A DNA stretch of 5,255 bases from SZUA-186 sp041552135. Lineage in GTDB: Bacteria; Pseudomonadota; Gammaproteobacteria; UBA9214. A program made the translations under genes and the position numbers. The stretch spans positions 1-5,255 of the forward strand of contig JBFELL010000188.1 of the NCBI GenBank assembly GCA_041552135.1, given 5' to 3'. Shown here in pieces: positions 1-5,255 of this stretch; positions within the stretch are counted from its first letter, which is position 1; every line of letters begins with the position of its first letter. The notes beneath the pieces were generated by a model that saw only the letters and a list, made by a program, of their open reading frames with translations, ran no database searches and was not told where the DNA came from.

Positions 1-14
1 CTAACCCGACCTAC
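1..14. repeat. Partial REP-like palindrome cut by the window edge
   Basis: The first 14 bases end in CCGACCTAC (6-14), the exact reverse complement of GTAGGTCGG at 47-55 in the complete palindrome just downstream. CTAACCCGAC at 1-10 also resembles the arm of that palindrome with an A-to-C type variation (ACCCGAC versus ATCCGAC). I infer that this is the distal arm of a second repeat unit in inverted orientation, with the rest lying outside the window. The 32 bases between the two units contain short direct repeats (TACGTT twice in 17-28, GTGCG at 36-40 and 43-47) and no gene. Confidence 0.5.
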
Positions 15-46
15 TTACGTTTTACGTTATAAGCTGTGCGTTGTGC

Positions 47-80
47 GTAGGTCGGATCAGGCCGAAGGCGTGATCCGACG
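47..80. repeat. REP-like extragenic palindrome after ccoS
   Basis: GTCGGATCA (51-59) and TGATCCGAC (71-79) form a perfect 9-bp stem. Inside it, GCC (61-63) and GGC (67-69) can add a 3-bp inner stem with a GAA loop, separated by a G60/G70 mismatch. A GTAG leader sits at 47-50. This form (GTAGGTCGG stem, imperfect GC-rich tip) matches repetitive extragenic palindromes common in proteobacterial intergenic regions, often mobilised by RAYT-type transposases. It lies 13 bases beyond the ccoS stop codon and could stabilise the 3' end of the ccoI-ccoS mRNA. No T-run follows on the minus strand, so it is not a good intrinsic terminator. Genome copy number cannot be judged here. Confidence 0.65.
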
Positions 81-92
81 CGGTCATCGCCC

Positions 93-278
93 TCATTTTC
101 CATTCTCTTCCGGCTCTGCCTTCTTGCCGGCCTCCACCGAGTCGTCATCCATCAGTATCCGGTGCGCCGGCCCCTCCAGGTCGTCGAACTGCCCCGACCT
201 GACTGCCCAGAGGAAGGCCCAGACGATGGCGCCGATGAGCACCAGCGACAGCGGTATCAGAAGATAGATGATTTCCAT
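93..278 (-). CDS. ccoS: CcoS, cbb3-type cytochrome oxidase maturation protein
   Basis: A 61-residue protein, the usual size for CcoS/FixS. One N-terminal membrane helix (about residues 4-26, IIYLLIPLSLVLIG onward) is followed by the family signature WAVRSGQFDDLEGPAHRIL (24-42), then a short acidic and lysine-rich hydrophilic tail. CcoS is known to be required for insertion of heme and copper cofactors into CcoN in the inner membrane; its mechanism is not settled. The ATG at 278 is preceded by a strong Shine-Dalgarno GGAGGG (289-284 on the minus strand) with 5 bases between. Only 15 bases separate it from the ccoI stop codon, so the two are almost certainly cotranscribed, in the order seen in ccoGHIS clusters. 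The match over the whole length is clear, so identification is firm despite the short length. Confidence 0.95.
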   Translation of the reverse strand: MEIIYLLIPLSLVLIGAIVWAFLWAVRSGQFDDLEGPAHRILMDDDSVEAGKKAEPEENGK

Positions 279-293
279 GTTTGCCCTCCGGCG

Positions 294-2822
294 TCAGCCC
301 GCGGCTGCGGCCGCCGGTTTGTTGCAGGAGATGTCGCTGTGCGTCCGGCGGCGGCGCGTCAGGCGCAGGGCGTTGATGACAACCAGCAGGGAACTTGCCG
401 ACATGCCGATTGCCGCCATCCACGGCGCAACGTAACCCAGGGCCGCGGCCGGCAGGGCGACCAGGTTATAGCCCACGGCCCAGGCCAGGTTCTGCCGGAT
501 GATGCGCATGGCCTTGCGCGCAAGGCCCATGCCGTTCGCCAGGACCATGAGCTGCTCCGTCAGCAGGATCATGTCGGCGCTGGCATGGCTGACATGCGCC
601 GCGTCGTGCATGGCAATGGAGACGTCTGCCGCGGCAAGCACCGGCGCATCGTTGATACCGTCACCCACCATGGCAACAATCGCCCCGTGCTGCTGCAGGG
701 CCTGTACCCGCTGCAGTTTGTCCTGCGGCCTCAGGTCGGCATGGATATCCGTGATGCCGACTGCCTCGGCCACGGCGTGTGCAGCGGCCGGGTTGTCGCC
801 GGTCATCAGGATGACCTGCTTGCCGGCACCTCGCAGTGCCTTGACGGTGGCGCCGGCATCCGGGCGCAGGGCGTCGTGCAGCACGAACAGGGCGTGCACG
901 GTGTCGGCATCGGCCAGCGCCACGCGGGCCCCGGGTACACCCTGCAATGGCAGGTTGTTCAGCAGCGCGGTGTGACTACACTGCCCGGCGACATAGTCCG
1001 GCCGGCCGATCCAGAAGATTCGGCCGCTGACGGTGCCGCTCATGCCGGCGCCAGGCTCGTTGCTGACATCGTGTGCATCGCGCCGGTCGGTGTCCGCGGC
1101 GGCCCGCTCGATGGCGGCCGCGATCGGGTGTTCCGACTGGCGTTCGAGTGCCGCGGCGATCGCCAGCACGTCGTGCTCCGGCATGTCCGACAGGCAATCG
1201 ATGACGCTCACCGACAGCCGGCCCCGGGTCAGGGTGCCGGTCTTGTCGAACACGACGTGGCTGCACTGCGACAGTGTTTCCAGCCGGTTGCCGCGCGCCG
1301 ACAGCAGGCCCATCCCCTGCAGGGTGCCGGTAACGGCACTGATGGCCGTGGGTGTGGCCAGCGACAGCGCGCAGGGGCAGGTCACCACCAGGACCGAGAT
1401 CACGATCGGCAGCCAGCTGTCCGGTGCATGCTGCCACCAGTACAGTGCCACGCCGGTCGCCAGCAACAGCACGGCGCTGACAAACCAGCTCGCGGCCCGG
1501 TCGGCCAGCCGGGTGATGGCCGGCTTTTCGCCCTGGGCCCGCTCCAGCAAGCGCATGATGCTGGCGATTACCGTATCCATGCCGACCGTGGTTACCGCCA
1601 CGGTCAGGGGACTTTCGATATTGATGCTGCCGCCGACGACGCTGTCGCCGGTGAGCTTGTGCAGGGGCGCACTCTCGCCGGTGAGCAGTGCCTCGTTGAC
1701 CGATGACTGGCCCGTCTCGATGCTGCCGTCGGCCGGGATGGTCTCGCCCGGTTTCACCAGCACCCGGTCGCCAACAGCGAGCTCGGCCACCGGCACCTGC
1801 GCATGGCTGCCATCAGCGGACAGGCGCGTGGCCATGACCGGCAGGGCCTGGCCTAGCGATTCGGCCGTCTCCGCGCCGCGCTTGCGCGCCATCAGCTCGA
1901 AGTAGCGGCTCACCAGCAGGAAAAACACGAACATGACCACGGAGTCGTAGTAGACCTCGCCCAGTCCCGTCACCGTGGCGTGCACGCTGCCGGCAAAGGC
2001 GACCAGGATGCCGAGCGAGACCGGGACATCCATGCCGATGCGCCGGTTGCCGAGGTCGCGCCAGGCACCCCGGAAGAACGCCGCCGCCGAGTACAGCAGT
2101 ACCGGCGTGGTCAGCAGCAGGGCGATCCAGCGGAAGAAGCTGCGGATGCCATGCTCCATGCCGGACCAGTCGCCGACATACAGCGCCGCGGACAGCATCA
2201 TCACCTGCATGCCCATGACGCCGGCAACGCCGAGGCGCTTCAGCTGGGTGCGGCGCTCGCGGTCGTAGGCCTGTTGCTGCTGCTGCGGGTCGTAGGGGTG
2301 TGCCTCGTAGCCGATGGCGCGCACCGCCTGCAGGATATCACTCAGCCTGACGCGGCCGTCATCCCAGCGGATGCGCGCGCGGTGCGTGGCGTAGTTGATC
2401 TGGACGTCCAGCACGCCGGGCAGCCGGCCAAGGTGGCGCTCGTTGAGCCAGATGCAGGCGGCGCAGGTGATGCCTTCCAGGATGAGCGCGGCCTCGCGGA
2501 TCGCATCGCCCTCCTGGCGCACAAAGCTTTTCTGCACCTCGGGATGGTCATAGACCCGGGTCTGGGCAATGAAGTCCGGCACCAGTTCGCGGCCGGTCGG
2601 TGCGTTGTCGGTGCGGTACTTGTAGAAATCGCCATGGCCGGCAGCAAGAATGGCGCGAGCGACGGCCTCGCAACCGTGACAGCACATGGGCCGTTCCTCG
2701 CCTTGAATGCGGACCTGTAGGTCAAGGCCGGGCGGGACGGGCAGGCCGCAGTGGTAGCAGGTCAGGGGCTGACCATGCGTGCCTGCCGATGCCGGATCGG
2801 AAGCTGTCTGTGGCTGGTTCAT
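294..2822 (-). CDS. ccoI: CcoI/FixI, P1B-type copper-transporting ATPase for cbb3 oxidase assembly
   Basis: An 842-residue inner-membrane P1B ATPase. In order: an N-terminal cysteine-rich metal-binding segment (C22-x2-C25, then C47-C48-H-G-C51) typical of the FixI/CcoI branch; a heavy-metal-associated domain with GITCAAC (C120, C123; about 112-175); membrane helices near 196-216, 229-250, 266-286 and 290-311; the actuator loop with TGES (381-384); helices near 446-463 and 470-494, the latter carrying the copper site CPC (482-484); the phosphorylation motif DKTGT (D526); SEHP (563-566); TGDN (674-677); GDGINDAP (720-727); and two final helices with YN (785-786) and MSASS (807-811), which complete the Cu(I) site. 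The family (CopA2 type) exports Cu(I) to the periplasmic side for CuB of CcoN. All catalytic residues are present. The ATG at 2822 gives the full cysteine-rich segment but lacks an obvious Shine-Dalgarno. A run of five glutamines (180-184) links the metal-binding domain to the first helix. Confidence 0.96.
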   Translation of the reverse strand: MNQPQTASDPASAGTHGQPLTCYHCGLPVPPGLDLQVRIQGEERPMCCHGCEAVARAILAAGHGDFYKYRTDNAPTGRELVPDFIAQTRVYDHPEVQKSFVRQEGDAIREAALILEGITCAACIWLNERHLGRLPGVLDVQINYATHRARIRWDDGRVRLSDILQAVRAIGYEAHPYDPQQQQQAYDRERRTQLKRLGVAGVMGMQVMMLSAALYVGDWSGMEHGIRSFFRWIALLLTTPVLLYSAAAFFRGAWRDLGNRRIGMDVPVSLGILVAFAGSVHATVTGLGEVYYDSVVMFVFFLLVSRYFELMARKRGAETAESLGQALPVMATRLSADGSHAQVPVAELAVGDRVLVKPGETIPADGSIETGQSSVNEALLTGESAPLHKLTGDSVVGGSINIESPLTVAVTTVGMDTVIASIMRLLERAQGEKPAITRLADRAASWFVSAVLLLATGVALYWWQHAPDSWLPIVISVLVVTCPCALSLATPTAISAVTGTLQGMGLLSARGNRLETLSQCSHVVFDKTGTLTRGRLSVSVIDCLSDMPEHDVLAIAAALERQSEHPIAAAIERAAADTDRRDAHDVSNEPGAGMSGTVSGRIFWIGRPDYVAGQCSHTALLNNLPLQGVPGARVALADADTVHALFVLHDALRPDAGATVKALRGAGKQVILMTGDNPAAAHAVAEAVGITDIHADLRPQDKLQRVQALQQHGAIVAMVGDGINDAPVLAAADVSIAMHDAAHVSHASADMILLTEQLMVLANGMGLARKAMRIIRQNLAWAVGYNLVALPAAALGYVAPWMAAIGMSASSLLVVINALRLTRRRRTHSDISCNKPAAAAAG

Positions 2823-2930
2823 GGCATGGATCGGCAGGGTGTTGCGGTGGTCAGTAGAGGAACTCGATTAGCATAGCTTATCGCATCATTGTCTCGTTTG
2901 CGCCACGTTCCGTTGCAAACATTCCACGAA

Positions 2931-2944
2931 TTGATTTAGATCAA
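2931..2944. promoter_or_regulatory. FNR/Anr box, perfect palindrome
   Basis: TTGATTTAGATCAA matches the FNR/Anr consensus TTGAT-N4-ATCAA at all ten defined positions. Its centre (2937/2938) lies 41.5 bp before the predicted ompW transcription start near 2979, which is the standard class II activating position. It sits in the divergent region between ccoI and ompW, so it may also influence the leftward ccoI-ccoS unit. The sequence match is direct; binding by an FNR-family regulator is inferred, and a related Crp/FNR protein such as Dnr could also recognise it. Confidence 0.88.
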
Positions 2945-2966
2945 TATCCCCTTGCCGGGCATTCTG

Positions 2967-2979
2967 AATAATTGCTGTC
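2967..2979 (+). promoter_or_regulatory. Predicted -10 element and start of the FNR-dependent ompW promoter
   Basis: AATAAT (2967-2972) matches the sigma70 -10 consensus at 5 of 6 positions and would start transcription near 2979. No good -35 hexamer lies 17 bp upstream; that place is taken by the FNR box, as expected where FNR replaces -35 contacts. This gives a leader of about 74 bases before the ompW start codon. The leader contains AAATCC-C-GGATTT (3012-3024), a small inverted repeat followed by a T-rich stretch, of unknown importance. Confidence 0.65.
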
Positions 2980-3040
2980 AGCTTTGGATGGCCCTGCAAG
3001 ATCGCGGCCTGAAATCCCGGATTTGTTGTTTATATACCTC

Positions 3041-3055
3041 AGGAGAAATGTAATG
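3041..3055 (+). promoter_or_regulatory. ompW ribosome binding site with overlapping start-stop codon pair
   Basis: AGGAGA (3041-3046) lies 6 bases before the ATG at 3053, ideal spacing, and decides the ompW start. An extra ATG at 3048-3050 is followed at once by TAA (3051-3053), whose last A is the first base of the real start codon (ATGTAATG). The earlier ATG is only one base from the Shine-Dalgarno, too close for efficient initiation. Confidence 0.7.
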
Positions 3056-3715
3056 AAAAAGACCATGACCGGCCTGCTGGCCGTTGCTGTGACCTCGGGC
3101 TTGCTGGGGATGTCTGCCGCCAGCGCCTACGATCAGGGCACCTTCGTCGCCCGCGCCGGTGCCGCCGGTGTCTACCCCAGCGGTGAATCCGATTCTGTAA
3201 GGCTTAAAGGCACTGGTACCAATCTAGGCAAGGTGGAGGCCGATGACGCCTGGAGCCTGGGCCTGACCTTCACCTACATGGCAACCGACAACATCGGCAT
3301 CGGCCTGCTGGCCGCCTGGCCATTCGAGCATGACATCAAGGGCTCGGACGGTGCCCTCGATGGTGCAGGCAAGCTGGCCGAGGTCAAGCACCTGCCGCCG
3401 ACGCTGACGGCCCAGTACCACTTCGATCTGGCCAACCAGAAGGTACACCCCTGGCTCGGCGCGGGTATCAACTACACCTACTTCTTCGATGAGGACACCA
3501 AGGGCCCACTCAAGGGTGCCGATATCGACGTCGACAATTCCTGGGGCTGGGCGCTGGAAGCCGGCATGGACTATGAGCTGGACAATAACTGGACCGTCGG
3601 TGCCCAGGTCTTCTACATCAGCATCGAGCCCGAGGCCGATATCGATGGTCTCAAAAAGTTCGATGTCGAGGTCAACCCCTGGGTCTACATGGTCAGCGTT
3701 GGCCGCAAGTTCTGA
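3053..3715 (+). CDS. ompW: OmpW family outer membrane protein
   Basis: A 220-residue precursor. Residues 1-25 are a signal peptide (KK, hydrophobic core, then ASA before Y26), leaving about 195 residues, normal for the eight-stranded OmpW barrel. Family traits are visible: VRAGA-like first strand (FVARAGAAGVYPSGES, 31-46), VKHLPPTLTAQYHF (111-124), HPWLGAGINYTYF (132-144), and a last strand ending in phenylalanine (VYMVSVGRKF). OmpW forms a narrow hydrophobic channel in the outer membrane; substrates are uncertain, and in enterobacteria it is induced in the transition to anaerobic growth. Its place under a class II FNR box agrees with that. The ATG at 3053 is preferred to upstream in-frame TTG at 2972 because it has a good Shine-Dalgarno and a signal peptide, while 2972 lies ahead of the predicted transcript. 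Codons for residues 46-60 are locally unlike the rest (GTA, AGG, CTT, AAA, CTA) in what should be the first exposed loop. Confidence 0.93.
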   Translation: MKKTMTGLLAVAVTSGLLGMSAASAYDQGTFVARAGAAGVYPSGESDSVRLKGTGTNLGKVEADDAWSLGLTFTYMATDNIGIGLLAAWPFEHDIKGSDGALDGAGKLAEVKHLPPTLTAQYHFDLANQKVHPWLGAGINYTYFFDEDTKGPLKGADIDVDNSWGWALEAGMDYELDNNWTVGAQVFYISIEPEADIDGLKKFDVEVNPWVYMVSVGRKF

Positions 3716-3735
3716 TCCACAGGACAAGACCGTGC

Positions 3736-3786
3736 TGTCCCGGCCGGCCGACTGCCACATTGACAGGGTAGACGGTCGGCCGGACA
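3736..3786. repeat. Long GC-rich inverted repeat between ompW and the YIP1 gene
   Basis: CCGGCCGAC (3744-3752) pairs perfectly with GTCGGCCGG (3775-3783), with a G-T wobble and a G-C pair extending it inwards and an 18-base loop (3755-3772). TGTCC (3736-3740) can also pair with GGACA (3782-3786) in an alternative form with a 4-base bulge caused by a repeated CGGC. It begins 21 bases after the ompW stop codon. The 3' flank is AATTCATC, not a T-run, so it is at best a weak intrinsic terminator; it could protect the ompW message or reduce read-through into the genes downstream. Confidence 0.6.
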
Positions 3787-3788
3787 AT
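3760..3788 (+). promoter_or_regulatory. Candidate sigma70 promoter for the YIP1 gene and ccoN
   Basis: TTGACA (3760-3765) is a perfect -35 hexamer. With a 17-bp spacer, GACAAT (3783-3788) matches the -10 consensus at 4 of 6 positions, including the strongly conserved second A and final T. Transcription would begin near 3795, leaving a leader of about 32 bases before the ATG at 3827. The -35 lies in the loop of the inverted repeat and the -10 overlaps its right arm. No FNR box is seen here. This would allow oxygen-independent expression of the genes to the right, apart from the FNR-linked ompW transcript. Confidence 0.4.
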
Positions 3789-3826
3789 TCATCACCCCGT
3801 CGACACTCAGCAAGGGAGATTCACTG

Positions 3827-4429
3827 ATGGTGCTACAACACGTGTGGGGCCTGTTCACCAACCCCAGGAAGGAATGGGAGTCGATACGGGATGACGAGTG
3901 CACGATTGGCAAGTGTTATGCGGCTCATGTGCTGATCCTTGCCGCGATCCCGGCAATTTCAGGTTTTATCGGCACCACCCAGTTCGGCTGGTCCATCGGT
4001 GCCGGCGATCCGGTCAAGCTGAGCGTCCAGAGTGCCGGAACCATCGCCGTTCTGTACTACCTCGCGATGCTGGTCGGTGTCTTTTCCATGGGCTGGATGA
4101 TCCAGTGGATGGCCGACACCTACGGCGCCAAGCCGATGCTGTCGCAGAGTGTCGTGCTGGCCGCCTACACGGCAACCCCGCTGTTCCTGATAGGCCTGAT
4201 GGAGCTCTATCCGGTGCTGTGGCTCAACATGGTGGTGGGCATTCCGGCGCTGGCCTACACGGTCTACCTTCTCTACACCGGTGTGCCGATCATGATGGGC
4301 ATTTCGGAAGAACGCGGATTCCTGTTTTCCAGTGCAGTGCTGGCGGTGGGGCTGGTGGCCTTTGTCGCGCTGCTGGCAGCCACGGCCCTGCTCTGGGGTC
4401 TGGGGCTGGAACCGACATTCACCCGATAA
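3827..4429 (+). CDS. YIP1 family inner membrane protein of unknown function
   Basis: A 200-residue integral membrane protein with about five hydrophobic segments (near 31-50, 70-92, 107-127, 130-152 and 167-190). The features LILAAIPAISGFIGTTQFGW (36-55), YTATPLFLIGL (114-124), VYLLYTGVPIMMGI (146-159) and GFLFSSAVLAVGLV (164-177) match what I recall of proteobacterial Yip1-domain proteins. The bacterial members have no established role; eukaryotic Yip1 proteins act in membrane traffic, which does not carry over. The ATG at 3827 has a Shine-Dalgarno GGGAG (3814-3818) with 8 bases between. It lies 111 bases after ompW and 63 bases before ccoN on the same strand, so it is probably cotranscribed with ccoN. 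That context suggests, without proof, an accessory role in cbb3 biogenesis or in a membrane process needed at low oxygen. C25, C30 and H34 lie just before the first helix and could be a metal site or chance. Confidence 0.85.
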   Translation: MVLQHVWGLFTNPRKEWESIRDDECTIGKCYAAHVLILAAIPAISGFIGTTQFGWSIGAGDPVKLSVQSAGTIAVLYYLAMLVGVFSMGWMIQWMADTYGAKPMLSQSVVLAAYTATPLFLIGLMELYPVLWLNMVVGIPALAYTVYLLYTGVPIMMGISEERGFLFSSAVLAVGLVAFVALLAATALLWGLGLEPTFTR

Positions 4430-4492
4430 CTCCCTGCGGCGTGTCAGGCAGGCTTCGTTGAACCATACAGTTAACCAGTGAGGGAGGTCGGG

Positions 4493-5255
4493 ATGTCCGA
4501 TCAGCAGACCTACAACTACAAAGTCGTGCGGCAGTTCGCCATCATGACGATCGTCTGGGGCATTGTCGGCATGGCCGTGGGCGTCCTTATTGCCGCCCAG
4601 CTGGCATGGCCGGTGCTCAACTTCGATATTCCGTGGCTGACCTTCGGGCGCCTGCGGCCGCTGCACACCAATGCCGTGATCTTTGCCTTCGGCGGCTCGG
4701 CGCTGTTCGCCACCTCCTACTATGTCGTGCAGCGAACCTGTCATGTGCGACTGATCAGTGACAAGCTGGCTGCCTTTACCTTCTGGGGCTGGCAGCTGAT
4801 CATCCTGTCCGCGGCCATTACCCTGCCACTGGGTATTACCACGAGCAAGGAATACGCCGAGCTGGAGTGGCCGATCGACCTGCTGATCGCCGTGGTCTGG
4901 GTGACCTACGCGATCGTGTTCTTCGGTACCATCGTCAAGCGCCGGGTACAGCACATCTACGTGGCCAACTGGTTTTTCGGTGCCTTCATCCTGACTGTCG
5001 CGATACTGCACATCTTCAACAGCGCCGCCATCCCGGTCTCGATGGTGAAATCCTACTCCGTCTATGCCGGCGTGCAGGATGCCATGGTGCAGTGGTGGTA
5101 CGGCCATAACGCGGTGGGCTTCTTCCTCACCACCCCGTTCCTCGGCCTCATGTACTACTACCTGCCCCGGGCGGCGGAGCGGCCGGTGTACAGCTACCGG
5201 CTCTCCATCATCCATTTCTGGGCGCTGGTCTTCCTGTACATCTGGGCCGGACCCC
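4493..5255 (+). CDS. ccoN: CcoN, cbb3-type cytochrome c oxidase subunit I (5' part)
   Basis: The reading frame stays open to the window edge, giving 254 residues of a protein usually about 475 long. CcoN is the catalytic inner-membrane subunit that reduces oxygen to water with electrons from CcoO/CcoP and pumps protons. Visible features: RPLHTNAVIFAFGG with H58, a ligand of the low-spin heme b (H60 in the Pseudomonas stutzeri structure numbering); KEYAELEWP (119-127) with conserved acidic residues near the hemes; WWYGHNAVGFF with H205, a CuB ligand (H207 there); and FLYIWAGP with Y249, matching the tyrosine covalently linked to that histidine (Y251 there). The window ends just before the expected CuB histidine pair. 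The ATG at 4493 has a strong Shine-Dalgarno AGGGAGG (4481-4487), 5 bases upstream. No promoter is evident in the 63-base gap, so expression from upstream is likely. ccoO, ccoQ and ccoP are expected beyond the edge. Confidence 0.96.
   Translation, partial: MSDQQTYNYKVVRQFAIMTIVWGIVGMAVGVLIAAQLAWPVLNFDIPWLTFGRLRPLHTNAVIFAFGGSALFATSYYVVQRTCHVRLISDKLAAFTFWGWQLIILSAAITLPLGITTSKEYAELEWPIDLLIAVVWVTYAIVFFGTIVKRRVQHIYVANWFFGAFILTVAILHIFNSAAIPVSMVKSYSVYAGVQDAMVQWWYGHNAVGFFLTTPFLGLMYYYLPRAAERPVYSYRLSIIHFWALVFLYIWAGP

Noticed and set aside
162..1706. Long plus-strand ORF of 514 codons antisense to ccoI
   Set aside because: It overlaps the fully motif-complete ccoI gene, has no recognisable domain, and is rich in H, Q, R and G as expected from reading a GC-rich gene on the opposite strand.
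1033..2720. Further plus-strand ORFs opposite ccoI (1033-1905, 1975-2268, 1980-2720)
   Set aside because: All lie inside the real ccoI gene, show no family resemblance and carry no ribosome binding context worth noting.
2972..3052. N-terminal extension of OmpW from a TTG at 2972
   Set aside because: The TTG overlaps the predicted -10, so it would precede the transcript start. It lacks a Shine-Dalgarno and would bury the signal peptide behind 27 polar residues.
3760..3773. Possible second FNR box in the ompW/YIP1 gap (TTGACAGGGTAGAC)
   Set aside because: Only the left half resembles the consensus; the right half fails. The TTGACA is better read as a -35 element.
3224..3787. Minus-strand ORF opposite ompW
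   Set aside because: It is antisense to an intact OmpW gene with signal peptide and barrel motifs, and its own product has no recognisable feature.
4458..4474. Possible FNR-like site before ccoN (TTGAA-N7-GTTAA)
   Set aside because: Spacing and right half do not match TTGAT-N4-ATCAA, so it is not a credible FNR box.
3959..5215. Minus-strand ORF of 418 codons antisense to the YIP1 gene and ccoN
   Set aside because: It crosses two clear genes and their intergenic gap, has a low-complexity composition rich in H, G, D and Q, and has no membrane or domain signal. It is a shadow of the third-position GC bias.

Overview
The window reads as chromosome of a high-GC gammaproteobacterium able to respire at low oxygen. 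The evidence is cytochrome cbb3 oxidase genes, an FNR/Anr-type operator, OmpW, and REP-like palindromes. The gene set and codon use would suit Chromatiales-like or Pseudomonas-like lineages, but the genus cannot be fixed from sequence alone. All of the protein-coding genes look intact; only the last is cut by the window edge.

Layout. Positions 1-92 hold no gene but contain a REP-like palindrome (47-80) and the end of a second, inverted copy at the left edge (1-14). On the minus strand, a two-gene unit runs right to left: ccoI (2822-294), a copper-exporting P1B ATPase of the FixI/CcoI type, then ccoS (278-93), a small membrane protein needed for cbb3 maturation. The divergent intergenic region 2823-3052 carries a perfect FNR/Anr box (2931-2944), placed exactly where a class II FNR-activated promoter for the rightward genes needs it. 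On the plus strand follow ompW (3053-3715), a YIP1-family membrane protein (3827-4429) and the first 254 codons of ccoN (4493 onward), the catalytic subunit of cbb3 oxidase. The ompW/YIP1 gap holds an inverted repeat that overlaps a plausible sigma70 promoter.

How the parts fit. CcoN contains the heme b / heme b3-CuB site. CcoI supplies the copper for CuB, and CcoS is needed for cofactor insertion. The FNR box would tie the locus to low oxygen. OmpW is FNR-linked in enterobacteria, which fits its place here. The YIP1-family protein has no assigned role; its position directly before ccoN makes it a candidate accessory or assembly factor. The unusual aspects are the divergent ccoI-ccoS arrangement, with no ccoG or ccoH between it and the structural genes, and the ompW-YIP1 pair inserted ahead of ccoN. 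I found no mobile genes, CRISPR array, tRNA or rRNA, and no clearly novel system.
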